Source: Russula earlei
Lineage: Eukaryota > Basidiomycota > Agaricomycetes > Russulales > Russulaceae
Reading direction: 5' to 3'
Assembly: GCA_025769875.1 (NCBI GenBank)
Contig: JAGFNK010000433.1
Span: 1-44,159, forward strand
DNA: 44,159 bases
Made by a program: the position numbers and the translations under genes. The notes under the pieces are model-generated. The model did not search any database, was not told the origin of the DNA, and was given only the letters and a program-made list of their open reading frames with translations. Positions 21,118-32,000 of this stretch are shown here, piece after piece. Each line of letters starts with the position of its first letter. Within the stretch, counting starts at the first letter, position 1.

Positions 21118-21930
21118 CTTATTCGCCATTCCCATTGACCCGTCATACAAACCATCTGCTTGACTTGTCCCCACTATCGCTTGCGACCACCTCTAACATC
21201 TGCTCCCCTCCAGCAGGCCCAGATCCAAAGATTGCCAACGCGTCGCGGGCGGCCCATCTGAAACATATCGATTCGAGCTTGTTGGCGAGAAGCAAGCAAC
21301 TACTATTCCGCGTCACCGGTCCTTGCCCGCTCTCTTTCGCTCTTCTATTCCATCTTCGCCCTCAAGTCTACTCGTTCCCGTCGGGCAAACATATCTAGCC
21401 CGCGGCCTCGACATACCGCGGTTAGAGTTGCCAGCGACTCCCTCCATGAACTGACCTTCTCCTCCAAAGCGTTGGGCTCTCCTGCCGCCACCACGTCTTC
21501 AAATACAAATACTTGAAGTTTCTCTGGTTCCATCGCCATAAACGGATACATCATGAGCAGATCAAAGGGGTCGATGGCATTATATCTGCGGCATCTCCTG
21601 TCATTATTCTCGTCGCATCGCTGTTGAACTGCATCCTGCACATCGGAGTCATATTCATTGGCATCGGCCCCATCGCGTAGGCGTTTGTCGCCTATGTGCA
21701 CTGCTGCTGTAGGCCGACCAGGGTAGATCACTTCTCCAAGACATCGTCCACCGCAACATCAAAGTAACGAACCACTGTGCGAGCAAAAATGGCATCAAAG
21801 AGTGCTTTGGGAGGCCATTTGGACATATCAGGAGGAACGCGGACTGCCAAGCCAGAGTGGATAGAGCATATGGACTGGTCAAAGACTACCTTTCCTGTGC
21901 ACCATCTGCATTCGAATCAACATCAGTTGT
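21118..21930 (-). pseudogene. HNH_2-family nuclease gene, copy 4, C-terminal part only
   Basis: One open minus-strand frame (21345-21731) carries the C-terminal portion without interruption: PGRPTAAVHIGDKRLRDG, SDVQDAVQQRC and AIDPFDLLMMYPFMAMEPEK, then FARRERVDLRAKME. The part encoding the HNH core and everything upstream of it is missing because the repeat stops at about 21930, where it abuts the GST segment. It is a truncated remnant. Confidence 0.55.
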
Positions 21931-21931
21931 C

Positions 21932-22105
21932 TTGGTACACGATATGAAGGTCGACCCCAACTTCGCATTCGTTGCCGCAGTAAGGCTCCCAATTAACCCT
22001 TATCAACTCGGTCTCACCTTCCTGTACCGTACGATCTCCAGCGAAACGACGAGGAACTCACGAAGGTTTCAGGCAGCCTCGCAAACGTCTTCACGACGGC
22101 CCGTA
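21932..22105. repeat. GST-internal direct duplication, right copy
   Basis: Matches 10021-10195. Its left boundary is a fusion of HNH-copy sequence (ending CATCAGTTGT) to GST exon sequence (CTTGGTACAC). Its right boundary continues smoothly into the rest of the GST gene, so this copy marks the ancestral GST context. Confidence 0.8.
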
Positions 22106-22595
22106 CGCGTCTTTCCCAGCAGCCCTGTGCCACGCTACACGTGCGATACGTTGACCATCCTTCTTTCGCTCTCAGGGCAGGGCCAGCTTGAAGAGGTTTG
22201 CCGCGCTTCCCGACGCGCGAGCGAACCTGCCATTTTATTGCAAGCAACTCGCGTCCATATCCAGCCTCCACGCGCTCCTCAACGGCCAAGCGACTGACGA
22301 CGTCAAGCGCGATTTCTTCGTCGCCTCCGCCGCGCTCTGGGATGCCATTCGCGCCTTCATCTTCGAGACGCTCCCCGCCGCCCTCGGCCGCAGCCACCCC
22401 GGTGGCGACGCGGAGGCACGAGGCGGCCCGTTCTTCGGAGGTGAGCGCCCAGGAGTAGACGACTTCCATGTTGGCGTCTGGCTCGCGCGCATCGCTTTCG
22501 TCCTTGGCGCGCGCCAGTCAGAGGAAGGTGTTCCCGCGCTGGAGCGGACGTTCGGGCCCCTCCTAGAGAGTGTGGAGTCATACTGGGCCGGGTGA
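21932..22595 (+). pseudogene. Glutathione S-transferase, C-terminal half only
   Basis: Pieces: an exon remnant to 21979 (MKVDPNFAFVAA), intron 21980-22041, exon 22042-22140 (RNDEELTKVSGSLANVFTTA), a short 35-nt intron 22141-22175, and exon 22176-22595. The last exon encodes the all-helical GST C-terminal domain (GRASLKRFAALPDARANLPF, then SSLHALLNGQATDDVKRDFF, ending LESVESYWAG) and a stop. The thioredoxin-like half with the glutathione site is missing here and sits at 9637-10072. Reading frame and splice phases remain intact across these exons, so the break seems recent. Without the N-terminal half the product should not be an active GST. Confidence 0.75.
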
Positions 22596-23132
22596 AAGCA
22601 TACTCTGACAACGTCTTGCATTGAAAACCTCCGCGAGATCAGTTCGTACTCGCGGCGACTTCTGTGTTTCTGTTCTCCATTCACACCTTTTTCCATTTCT
22701 ATCTACGACATTGTCCTCATTATGAATGTGTTCCCTTCTCATTCCACGCTTTCTTTCGGGTTCTCGGCTTTGCGATTGTGTGTGCCCGCTCCTCAACGCT
22801 TAGCTGCTCATACCGACGATCAATTACCTCTCCGAGATGAGTTTATAGTTTCCCGTCCACCTGGCCCGTCAATTTGGTATTTAGTCCAATTTAGAGGAAA
22901 CGTACGCGTGGAAGTGGTATGACCCGCTCTACCAGTGCGTAGCGGGGATATAGTAGGACTTCAAATATATTTGATAAAATTATGGGTGGCAATTACAGAC
23001 TTTGAGAAAGGTCCAAGAGCAAGGTCCAAAGATTATAGGAAAACAGAACACCAGAATAATAAAACTATCGAGTAAGAACAAGAACGTTTCAGAGAAACGT
23101 TTTCCTGAGAATGGGAGAGGAATGTGCGAGCA
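22596..23132. other. Intergenic, convergent gene ends
   Basis: No supported gene. The stretch separates the GST remnant (plus) and the caspase-like gene (minus) and is A/T-rich near 22940-23100. Confidence 0.5.
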
Positions 23133-25097
23133 TCAGTCAGATTCTGCACCACCGCGGACGACCGTGACACACGCCATCATCGTATCCCAGAGTTCTTTAG
23201 GAGGTGCGAGTTCTGGTTTCCCTACAGCAGCCGGTCGAGACACGCCGAGTAATAAGGGCGGAGGGGACGTAGGCGAACCCTGCTCGACAAGGTTCATGGG
23301 CGCGTACGCGGTGGAAAGGAAGAGTTTGAGGAATCCGGAGTTGTACGGCTCGCCGTCGTTGAGTGCAAAGGCGAGCGCCTCGGACCCGACGGTCCCTGTG
23401 CCGATGGTCATCTTCGCGCCCTTGCGCAGGGGTGGCGTGGTGGCCGCTGGGTCGGGCAGGTACACAGGGTGGATGACGTATCCGGTCGCGTCCATCCAGA
23501 AGAGGTACGGCCAGAGGTCGACGTCGGCGCAGTTCTGGAGTGAAACGGCGTAGATGGAGCTGTCGTCATACGTCAGCGTAGCCTTGCCATCCTCGAGCAG
23601 GTTCTCCTCCACGGGCGACCACGAATCGCTGTCGAGCCGGTGGAGTCCCATGGCCACCCTCTTGTGTAGCGACACCTTTGAATTCCTGCGATGGAGGTGG
23701 AGGTGGAAGTTCGCGGCTGCGTCGATCGCCATCACATCATCAAGGGGCTGGCGTGTCTCCACTGTGACGGTATCTGGACAATTGTCGTTGATGAGAGCAT
23801 CGTGCCGCTCAATGGACAAGCAGTTGGAGCGACCCCGCAATGATACGTCAGCTTCTTTGGCCTTCGCTACCCGCATTATGCAGCACCTTCCCGGGGCTGA
23901 CTCTCGCTGTGACCTTTCGGGTAGCTTCCGGCGCAGATTCCACCACGTTCTAAGAGACAAACATGTTCGTTTGAGGTGGATTTTGAAGGGCGTCCTATTA
24001 TTCCAACGCGTGACACGGGCCCATCCCTCCTTGATAGGAACTTGGGATGCAGACTTTACTTTTGATAAACACCACGTAGGATGAACGGCAGATACTTGCA
24101 GCGTAGCAAGGACAGGGTTGGGCGACCCATGAACGTTATGCTCGTGCAGGCTAAATTCGGTGCCTTCCACAACGCCATGGATGGCGCCGGCGGCGATGCG
24201 AATGTCCCGGTCGACACGAACGACTTGAACATAACGGGTATCGGGTGTAAATGGGATCCCACCAAACAGGATGCGGTTCTTGTTCTTGCCGAGACAAACA
24301 GGATGCTGGATCCCACCACGTATGAAGAGGCAGTCGATCAGTTGGTTGTATGAGGTTCGATGAAAGGGTCTGGTGTCCTTCGCGTCCAGAAACGCCATAG
24401 TAAACAGACCGCCTTCCTTGTTTTCGATAGCTCTCTCGCCTTGGCCACAAGCTAGAATCGTGACGTGAGAGCTGGCGGTCGTCTTGTAGAATCCGTGACC
24501 CTCGAGAGGGACCTTGTGGGCCAGTGCACCGCGCCAAAGACCTGCATATAGGTCATCCGATGTAAGTTTGGTTCCGGATGGTGTCCAGCGTGTATGCGGC
24601 CGTGCACTGACACGAGAGCGATGGAGAGCCGGAGAGAAACAACAGTCCAGGATGAGAGTAATATTGTCACCCTTGGCCTCGCTGAGTTCGCTTAACATGG
24701 CATACACAGACCAATCGGTGAGGCCAGCGACCCTTCCTCTTCGTACACGTGTGCCATGGTCGTACGGACACAGCATCTCTACGTGCAAGGGGTTGCCGTT
24801 CTGCCATCCACCTGGCGCAGTAGAGCTACTGCCATGGCCAGCAAAATAAATAATGATAGAATCGCCTGCTTGAATGGAGGAATTGCTGACGAGATGGGAC
24901 ATGAATGCGCCTTCAATCGTGCTTTTTGTAGCCTTGCTATCTGTGAGCGTGCAGATATGGTCGCGGGGGACATGAAGATCGTTCATGAGCCAGTGCTCAA
25001 TTTTGAAAGCGTCATCGACACACGACGATAGGTTCCAAATCTTGCTGGATTTGTATTGGTCGATCCCAATAATGAGGGCGAAAACAGAGGGCGCCAT
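23133..25097 (-). CDS. Caspase-domain (peptidase C14) protein
   Basis: A single-exon frame of 654 aa. The N-terminal caspase fold begins at VFALIIGIDQYKSS. The catalytic His is His88 in IIIYFAGHGS, and the Cys is in LILDCCFS (Cys152/Cys153). The large subunit continues through a linker and NQLIDCLF. The region after about residue 290 (VVRVDRDIRIAAGAIHGVVE onward) is an agaricomycete-type extension of unknown function, with conserved-looking VDLWPYLFWMDATGYVIHPV near the C-terminus. Agaricomycetes have many single-exon caspase-like genes of this layout; they are metacaspase relatives, and roles in programmed cell death or heterokaryon incompatibility are suggested for the group but not shown for this gene. 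The start was taken as the first Met, which directly precedes the caspase fold. Confidence 0.9.
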   Translation of the reverse strand: MAPSVFALIIGIDQYKSSKIWNLSSCVDDAFKIEHWLMNDLHVPRDHICTLTDSKATKSTIEGAFMSHLVSNSSIQAGDSIIIYFAGHGSSSTAPGGWQNGNPLHVEMLCPYDHGTRVRRGRVAGLTDWSVYAMLSELSEAKGDNITLILDCCFSPALHRSRVSARPHTRWTPSGTKLTSDDLYAGLWRGALAHKVPLEGHGFYKTTASSHVTILACGQGERAIENKEGGLFTMAFLDAKDTRPFHRTSYNQLIDCLFIRGGIQHPVCLGKNKNRILFGGIPFTPDTRYVQVVRVDRDIRIAAGAIHGVVEGTEFSLHEHNVHGSPNPVLATLQVSAVHPTWCLSKVKSASQVPIKEGWARVTRWNNRTPFKIHLKRTCLSLRTWWNLRRKLPERSQRESAPGRCCIMRVAKAKEADVSLRGRSNCLSIERHDALINDNCPDTVTVETRQPLDDVMAIDAAANFHLHLHRRNSKVSLHKRVAMGLHRLDSDSWSPVEENLLEDGKATLTYDDSSIYAVSLQNCADVDLWPYLFWMDATGYVIHPVYLPDPAATTPPLRKGAKMTIGTGTVGSEALAFALNDGEPYNSGFLKLFLSTAYAPMNLVEQGSPTSPPPLLLGVSRPAAVGKPELAPPKELWDTMMACVTVVRGGAESD

Positions 25098-25727
25098 CCT
25101 GCAGACTTATCATCAGTCAAAGCTACTTTTGGGAGACAGCATGAGCGGCGCACTCTGTAGACTAGTGGATAAAGGGCAGTGTGTGGAGATGCGTCTCGAG
25201 TTCCCCTCTTTTGAAGCGGCCACTTGGGACTTCACGGAACCGGGTGTAGTTAGCATCCACACGCCACCGCATTAGGGGAAGAGTCACCGATCTCGTGTTC
25301 TCAACGAGCCTCGTCGGCTGGTGACCTATAGGAGCACCTTAAACTCAAGGACCCAAGCTGTTGTGGGCGACTACTGTTCGCCCTATGCCACAGTAAGGAA
25401 ATGGCCTTCCAGAGTAAGACGATACCGAGAAGCTTAAGTTGTGCGCATCCTCGTCGGGCAATCGAGTATGGGCCCGGCGCGAAAAACACGAGGCCGGACA
25501 TACTATCCTTTACGGAAGTGAATGAAAACGAATAAATGGAAGGACACTTGGTTTACCTTTTGAGAGAGAGGAGCCGCTCAAGCGCGCTGGTCGAGGCCAT
25601 CTGATGGTATCGTATCCTTTGATGAGCTCCATCTATTGGATGAAAAAGTGAAGGTGGCCCTTGGCCCACTGGAGTATCCGTCGCCGTCACTGACATGACG
25701 GGATAAGGAACCCTTGCCCTTGCCTGA
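25098..25727. promoter_or_regulatory. Divergent intergenic region, caspase-like gene / ATG6
   Basis: About 600 bp between divergent genes, presumably with both promoters and the unresolved first exon of ATG6. A minus frame at 25553-25807 overlaps ATG6 coding sequence and has no motif. Confidence 0.4.
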
Positions 25728-27513
25728 GTCGCATCGCAGGGGCTAAGGGCCCGGCATACGCGGCCCGGAAACGCGTATGCCGTCTCCTTCGTCTGCCAGC
25801 AATGCAAGCAGCCACTCCAGGTGAGCTTGATGCATGTAATAATCGCGTTTTATCTCATTTACAACTTGATCATCTAGCTGGACGCGTCACTGATTGACCT
25901 CACACCGTCCGCGTACGATAGGTTCCTTTGCTCTCCTCTTCCCCAACCCACCATTCAACCCCCTCCTGCATCCGAAGAAGAGAAGTTGGCTCAAATTTAT
26001 GCCCCTTCATCATCGAAGTCTGCATGGAAATCCACAAGGCAGCCATCTGATGTCTCAGTCTCGCCCCGGGCGCAGGGAAAGATCCCCCAGAGGTCTCCGC
26101 TTCTTCCAAGCGAGTCCTTTGTGATCTTGCAGGACAGTGTTATCCATCATATTCCCTCCAATCTTTCCTCTCCATCACAGGTCCGCGTGTCATTGACTGC
26201 CGATTCAGGTGCAGCGACCCCGAAGAAAGACATGCCGCCATACGACGTCGACCATCTCAACCCATCTCCTTTATCACACCACTTCCGCTCCACCCAACGC
26301 CTTTTGAACACACTCTCCAGCAGAACGGATGTCGATCGTCCATTGTGCGCCGAGTGTACGCATATATTACTTTCGACGCTTTCACGACAGCTAGAGGAGA
26401 TCAAGAAAGAGCGCGACGGGTACATTGCCTTTGAGAAGGAGGCAAAGAAAGAGAAGGATAGAGAAAAGGAAGGATTGACTGCACAAGAAGCCCAGCGGAA
26501 GATCGCTCGATTGAAGGAAGACGAGCGGTCCGCTATCGAGCGACTTCGTGAAGTCGAGCGAGAACGCGAACAGCTCGCCGAGGAGCTACTCTCACTAGAG
26601 CTCGAAGAGAAAGCACTCGAGGAGGAGGAGGAACAGTACGTTCTTATGCATCTTTTTAAGTCGTACTCAAAATATCCTTTTACTATGCGCAGATTTTGGC
26701 GAGCATATAATTCTCACATGCTCAAGTCGGCGGAGCAGAGCTCTTATCTGGCGCCGCTCCGCGCAACGTACGCCTCAGACTCTGCTACCCTAGAACGGAT
26801 GGAGCGCACGAACGTGTACAATGACACATTCTGCATCGGGCACGATGGCATCTTTGGAACTGTCAATAATCTTCGCCTTGGCAGAGTGCCAGGCGTTCCT
26901 GTGCGTCAAACTTTCGTCCCATCCTTACTTCGCTGACGAGGCTGGATTAGGTCGAATGGGCTGAAATTAATGCTGCATGGGGACAGACACTCCTCTTATT
27001 ATACACCATTGCCCGAAAGTTGGGTTGTACGTTCGGGAAGTGCGTTTCATCAAACGCGCACCCGTTAGTGTTGGCTCACGTTCCATACAGTTACCGCTTG
27101 GTCCCGATGGGATCATTTTCTCGCATTGAAAAAATTACCGGAGATAAGGCCACTTACGAATTGTATGGATCAGGCGATCTCTATCTTGGCCGATTTTTGT
27201 ATAATCGACGGTTCAACTCGGCGATGGTGGCCGTGTTAGAATGCTTAAAGCAGATCATGGACTGGGTCAAGTCGCAGGATGCAACCGTCGAATTCCCACA
27301 CGCGTGAGTGTTCTGTCGAGACGCCGAATATCCCACTAAGACTATCGATGCAGGATCATCAAGGACAAGATTGGAGGCTCGTCGGTGAAGTTACAATTCA
27401 ACCAAGAGGAATTATGGACTCCTGCCTTAAGGCACGTATTACTTGCTCTAAATATCAATATCTTGCTCAAGTGGACAACAATGGTAACAATGGTTAGCGA
27501 GATGGCGGTGTAG
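25728..27513 (+). CDS. ATG6: Beclin 1 / Atg6 (Vps30) autophagy and vacuolar sorting protein
   Basis: Exons: from 25728 or later to 25820, 25878-26635, 26693-26900, 26951-27039, 27091-27303 and 27354-27513 (stop TAG 27511). The N-terminus has the zinc-ribbon-like [12 protein letters not shown] followed after an intron by [15 protein letters not shown], characteristic of Atg6. A Glu/Lys-rich coiled coil follows ([11 protein letters not shown] to [11 protein letters not shown]), then the C-terminal evolutionarily conserved (BARA) domain: [57 protein letters not shown], and a C-terminal [14 protein letters not shown]. Atg6 is a subunit of the class III PI3-kinase complex with Vps34 and Vps15. The initiator codon is unresolved: no in-frame ATG lies between the TGA at 25725 and SFVCQQC, so a short upstream exon is likely. 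Confidence 0.92.
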
Positions 27514-27679
27514 TGATTTAAAGTCCACTTTCCACGAATATAAGCGTGGAACACATTCTCTGTTCAAGACGAGTTCATCCCGTAGTTCTCACAGAGTATC
27601 CCGCTCGCAATTTCTCGTATTAGTTACCTTCATCCCATCACTACTGCTTTGATTACACCCCGTTCGCACCGACACACGA

Positions 27680-28110
27680 ATGCCTTCTACCCTCTCTCGG
27701 GTATCCCACCATGCCCAGCGCAGGCACTTCCCCAGCTGCTTGCCAACGCGGGCCCGGAGATTTACCACGAAAAAAAAATCTTCCGTGGGTTCTTCCCCCA
27801 CGCGTACGGGGTGGCTCTCACTCACTTGTGCGGCAACTGGGTACACGCGCCGCCAGCTGTACGCAGTCGTCTCCGACGTCGCCTCATACGCATCCTTTGT
27901 CCCGTTCTGCAAACGCCCACGCGTCCTAGTCCCGCCCAAGCCCGTACCTACGCCCATGACGCCAAATGCACTACGAGCTGACGGTGGCCTTTCTCGCGTT
28001 CACAGAACGCTATACAAGCCGTCTGTCAAGGTGCGGTTTTTTCATCACAGAAAAAAAAATTTCGATGCTGATGGTTTGTCGGGGGCCAGGCAGTGGCAGG
28101 TTGCACACAG
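27680..28110 (+). pseudogene. Degraded COQ10-like (coenzyme Q-binding START-family) gene
   Basis: Fragments of a COQ10-type protein lie in three frames. A start with MPSTLSRVSHHAQRRHF is followed in another frame by GPEIYHEKKIF. A third piece reads YTRRQLYAVVSDVASYASF and FVPFCKRPRVLV, and a further frame shift gives MHYELTVAFLAFTERYTS. In intact COQ10 these stretches are consecutive. The acceptor expected before YTRRQLY reads TG instead of AG. The 3' part (the C-terminal helix region) was not found. COQ10 proteins act at the mitochondrial inner membrane in ubiquinone function. I infer a dead copy; whether a functional one exists elsewhere cannot be seen. Confidence 0.6.
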
Positions 28111-28189
28111 TGCAGCAGCCGACGAAGACCCAGGGCCTTCCTTTTCCACCTCACGTCGATCAGCTGAACCAGAATCGATATCAGATTTC

Positions 28190-28860
28190 AGCCTCTCTAC
28201 ACTTTGCGCGAATTATTATTTAACAATGTTAATACAAGCTCGGAACAGACGTCCATCCCTGAGGACAACCCAACTACAGCTCTTCTTCCCATTGGGTCGG
28301 CATTGTCAGGTACTTACGATTGTCGCTCTTCGTCTCGCTCCTCGTATAACGAGCAAACTTCTTCAGCCTCGCCTGAATTCTTCAACGAATTCAACCCTGG
28401 TGACTTCCTCACGTGACCGGTGTCGCCCTGGGATGATTTGTTGACAGATACCATTTGAGAATTTTGTGCTGCGTCGGGCGGCCCATGGCCTCGCATGGCT
28501 GCTGGTAATCGTGCAGCTGACTGCACTGAGCATCTCCCATTTTGGACATGGTGAGTTTTTGCAATTCTTCCGGGCCCGCGTGCGCGCTGGTTGTGCCAAC
28601 ACTGACCACTGGGGGATCTCGCAGGCGCCATTCTCATGTACCTGAGTTCCGCGTCCCCGAACAAGCGATCACTGGGCACGACGAATGGTCTCGCGCAAGC
28701 TGTGGCTTCCGTTCACGGGGCAGTGAGGCCAGCTGTGGCAGATTGGCTTTTTGCCTACTCGATCGTGAACCAGGTGTCGCTTTCCCCCTTCGGATCTTCC
28801 GCTCCCCGAGACGGACGACATGTACAAGACATCGCCAGCGAGTCCTGTTATTGACTTGCT
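28190..28860 (+). pseudogene. Major facilitator superfamily transporter fragment
   Basis: A frame with ELLFNNVNTSSEQTSIPEDN resembles a cytosolic loop. It is followed by ENFVLRRAAHGLAWLLVIVQ and, across a small GT-AG gap (donor near 28549), the fungal MFS signature MYLSSASPNKRSLGTTNGLA with AVASVHGAVRPAVADWLFAY. This corresponds to the last two or three helices of a 12-helix transporter. The earlier helices are absent and the end shifts frame, so it is a 5'-truncated remnant. Substrate cannot be inferred. Confidence 0.6.
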
Positions 28861-29061
28861 ATCTCTTCAAACCTCTCCTCTTCATGTGGACAACTGTGTC
28901 ATCAGTGGAACCACGCGACGACACACCAGTTCACCGGCGACCTTTTGTTTTACATTTATTACTGTATAGTGTCAACATCTGTAGATTATGGTAGAGACAT
29001 GTCGAACTCTTCAAAGTAGACATGTGCATGCAAGATGTATGGTGTCAGAATCTTCGGCGTC

Positions 29062-32000
29062 TCAATTGTCAGCAGCCAAGAACGCGCCAGTCTTGCTCCG
29101 AGGTTTTGTCGTCCCGCCCCTCTTTCCCCCTCTCCCTCGTCCTCTCGAGGTCGCGCGGGTCGTGCTCGAGGTAGAGTTGCGAAAGGACGCTTTTCGACTC
29201 GAGCCACGATTTCCTCGAGTAGAGACCCAAGGGTCGGGACAGTCTGATGGACCAAAAATGTCGGCAAGGAATGACGGATCGGCGATAACATCGCCCGAAA
29301 ACCACTCACCTTTGCTGAGGTGTCCAGCTTCACCACACTTGGAACACTCGCCACCTGTTTCACCCGCTGTGCCTCTTGACTTGGACGTCGTCGTTCTTGA
29401 GCGCTTCAAACCACCTTTGTTATTGCCTATACGACAGGCTATATCCACAAAGTGAACGATTTATTAAAGAGAATCGTCAGTGACATGGAATTAGAGCCAA
29501 AAATACGGGAGGACGCGACATACCGCTAGCCCAATGTCCAGGTTGCCCACACTGTTTGGGCCGTCTTTCAGAAAAGGGGCTTCGAGATAACTGTATGGTG
29601 CTCACATTGAAACAATCTCCCGTCTGCTGACTTCCTGCACTCTGGGTTCTCGTGTTGAGGGGAACGGTTGCTCCGACTTCCCCAGCATCCCATTCGAAGA
29701 AATCACAGACCGCAGCTTGCGAATTTGGGCAGCTCCAAAACGATCTTCCTTGGTTCGGACCCTCTTTCTTGACAGTTTTTAGTACAGCTGTCAAATCACA
29801 GCGACAATACTTCGTTTGAGCCTAAATGAAATTCTTTCAAGTTTCACAATATAGTTAATCATCTGATGCACGCACCGCATCGTCCGCGCGGGTCCTCTTC
29901 GCAGGAATAGAAGGGGGGTTCGGGGGTCTGCGGTCCTTCGCTGCATTTTCTTGCGGTAACTCATCAACCCATTCAAAGAAATCACAATCTTTGGTTTGTC
30001 CACATCGCCGGAATCGACGACCCTTGTTTTCGGACTCTTTCCGGACGGTGTGCTCAATGGAGGGCTTGCCACAGAAGCAGTTAATTTGCGGCGCTGATGT
30101 GCTGGGACCAGCGACTGGTACCGATCGCTGTGCAGTCGGGTGCGCACGAGATGACGATCGTGATGAGTGTGCGTGCGTCAGGCCAAGCTCTGCGGCCATG
30201 CCAAGAGGTGGTGATGGTGGTGGTGAAACGGCACCCCAGAGCTCTATTGAAGAATGTACAGCATGAGATGGTCGATCGAAAAGAAACGACCACAGCTGGG
30301 TGGGTGAGACGCACCGTCCTCACTATCGGGACTTCGTCCTGGACCTGGACCAGCATTGGTTCGGTTTGCCCTCGCAGGGGCGTTCGACCGTCTAGGACCT
30401 GCAACATTTCGAGTCCCTCGGGTCGTCGGGGGTCCTCTCCTTCCACCTCCGTCGTTTCCGCCAGGGGGAGGACCACCATTCCCACCATTTCCACCAGGAG
30501 GTCGGCCGCCCTGCCTGCCACCTCCATGGGGTCTACCATCTCCTTCAATACGCGTCCGGACGCTCTGATGAGTATCAGTCACAACCGATGCTTTATACAA
30601 CGAACGTGGATCATTACCGAAATGACTCTGGCAAAGTTTGCCTTTGCCTTGACATACATGTCTTTGTACTGCTCGACGGTCTCAATAATCATATCGTTCT
30701 TTGATTTAGTCCCCTGGCAAACTGCGACCATATTGCGTTCTGTCTAATGAAAAGAGTCCAGCAACAAGTGTTGTCGATGTGCAGTTCACCGTACCTCTCG
30801 TCTGAGCTGCGGCTTGCTCAAGCTCTTGTCGAGGCCGATGTCGTTGTAGCCATTTACGAGGCCAATGCCAAAGGTAGATGGAACCAAGTACTTGACGGAA
30901 CCTTCCATGCGTGGGATGACATATTCGCGATTGATAATGGTGTCGATATGTTGAGCAATGGTTGCATCCGTTCCAATCCCATTTTTATCCATGATCCCAA
31001 CAAGATCTGCCTCCGTAAGAAGGGAGGGCTTACTTGTAGTACCATCTCGAAGTTCGCAAACCGACGGCACAAAAGTTGCTCCTTCCTCGAAATCTGGCAG
31101 CTCTTTGCCATTCCACTTGTCATAGGGATAAACTTCCAAGTAATTGCGCTCCAGGACAATAAGACCTGTAAAACAATCAGGTTGTGGTGTTCGAAAGAAA
31201 ACTATTATCCATGCGCGCCTTTTGCTTCGAAGTCTTCATCGCCGTATATGACTTCAACGATGGTCTCAAAGCCAAGCGCATCCTTCGAGCAGCACGCAAG
31301 AAACCTTCTAGTAATAAACTCATAGACACGCTTCTCATCGCCCACCAGATTGCCCGCGTGCGCTGTCGGGTGGATGGGAGGGTGCGCCTGATCATTATTC
31401 TTGCCTCTGCGGGGCTGGGAGAATCCTCCGCCATCTTGAAGACTAGCAAACTCAGAAAAAAAGGTAAGGAACAGCAGACGTGGAACTCACTTGGAAGCAA
31501 AGGCTCCCCAGACTGGATCGACAACTTGTTTGCCAATCAAAGAGGCAAAATCAAATTGTGGGTCATACTGATCCGTCTCTGTTCTTGGATAAGAAAGGAA
31601 TCCTTGTTGATAGAGATGCTCGGCAATCTTTCAATCATAGTTATGAAGGCAAGCCCAGTCGAAGAGTGAGAAGACTGCCTACATCTAGTATCTTTTTCGG
31701 TGAAAGTTTAAGCAAACGAGAGCCGCTCTTTTGTAGCTCTACAGTGGTGAGAGGGAGTGGCTTCCTTGCTTATAACATCAGCGACGGCAGAATAAACGGG
31801 CATGACACCTACCATTTCTTTGTATTTTTTTTGGTAACTTTTGTTACCCGTGCCATATTGTCCTCAAGCACACCTGCATATATGGCATAGGCTACGGCAA
31901 AATCAAAAAGATGTCCTCTTCCCCAGGTAAAAGGTGTTTCTTCCTGGTTTCCGGTCACGTCGCGACACAAGGCCAGATAGATGTACCAGAATTTCTCTGG

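Larger units (their letters stand above)
14622..22105. repeat. Segmental duplication, unit B
   Basis: Direct repeat of 966-10195 with the same gene order and orientation. It begins in the shared CCGTTGATCCCATAAAC and ends where the GST copies diverge. Relative to unit A it lacks about 490 bp after the Crinkler gene and about 1.3 kb spanning the 5' HNH part and the N-terminal half of the GST gene. It retains about 241 bp near 17460-17700 that unit A has lost. Confidence 0.85.

Noticed and set aside
23554..24084. 176-codon plus-strand frame
   Set aside because: It lies antisense within the caspase-like gene, whose catalytic motifs are clear on the other strand.
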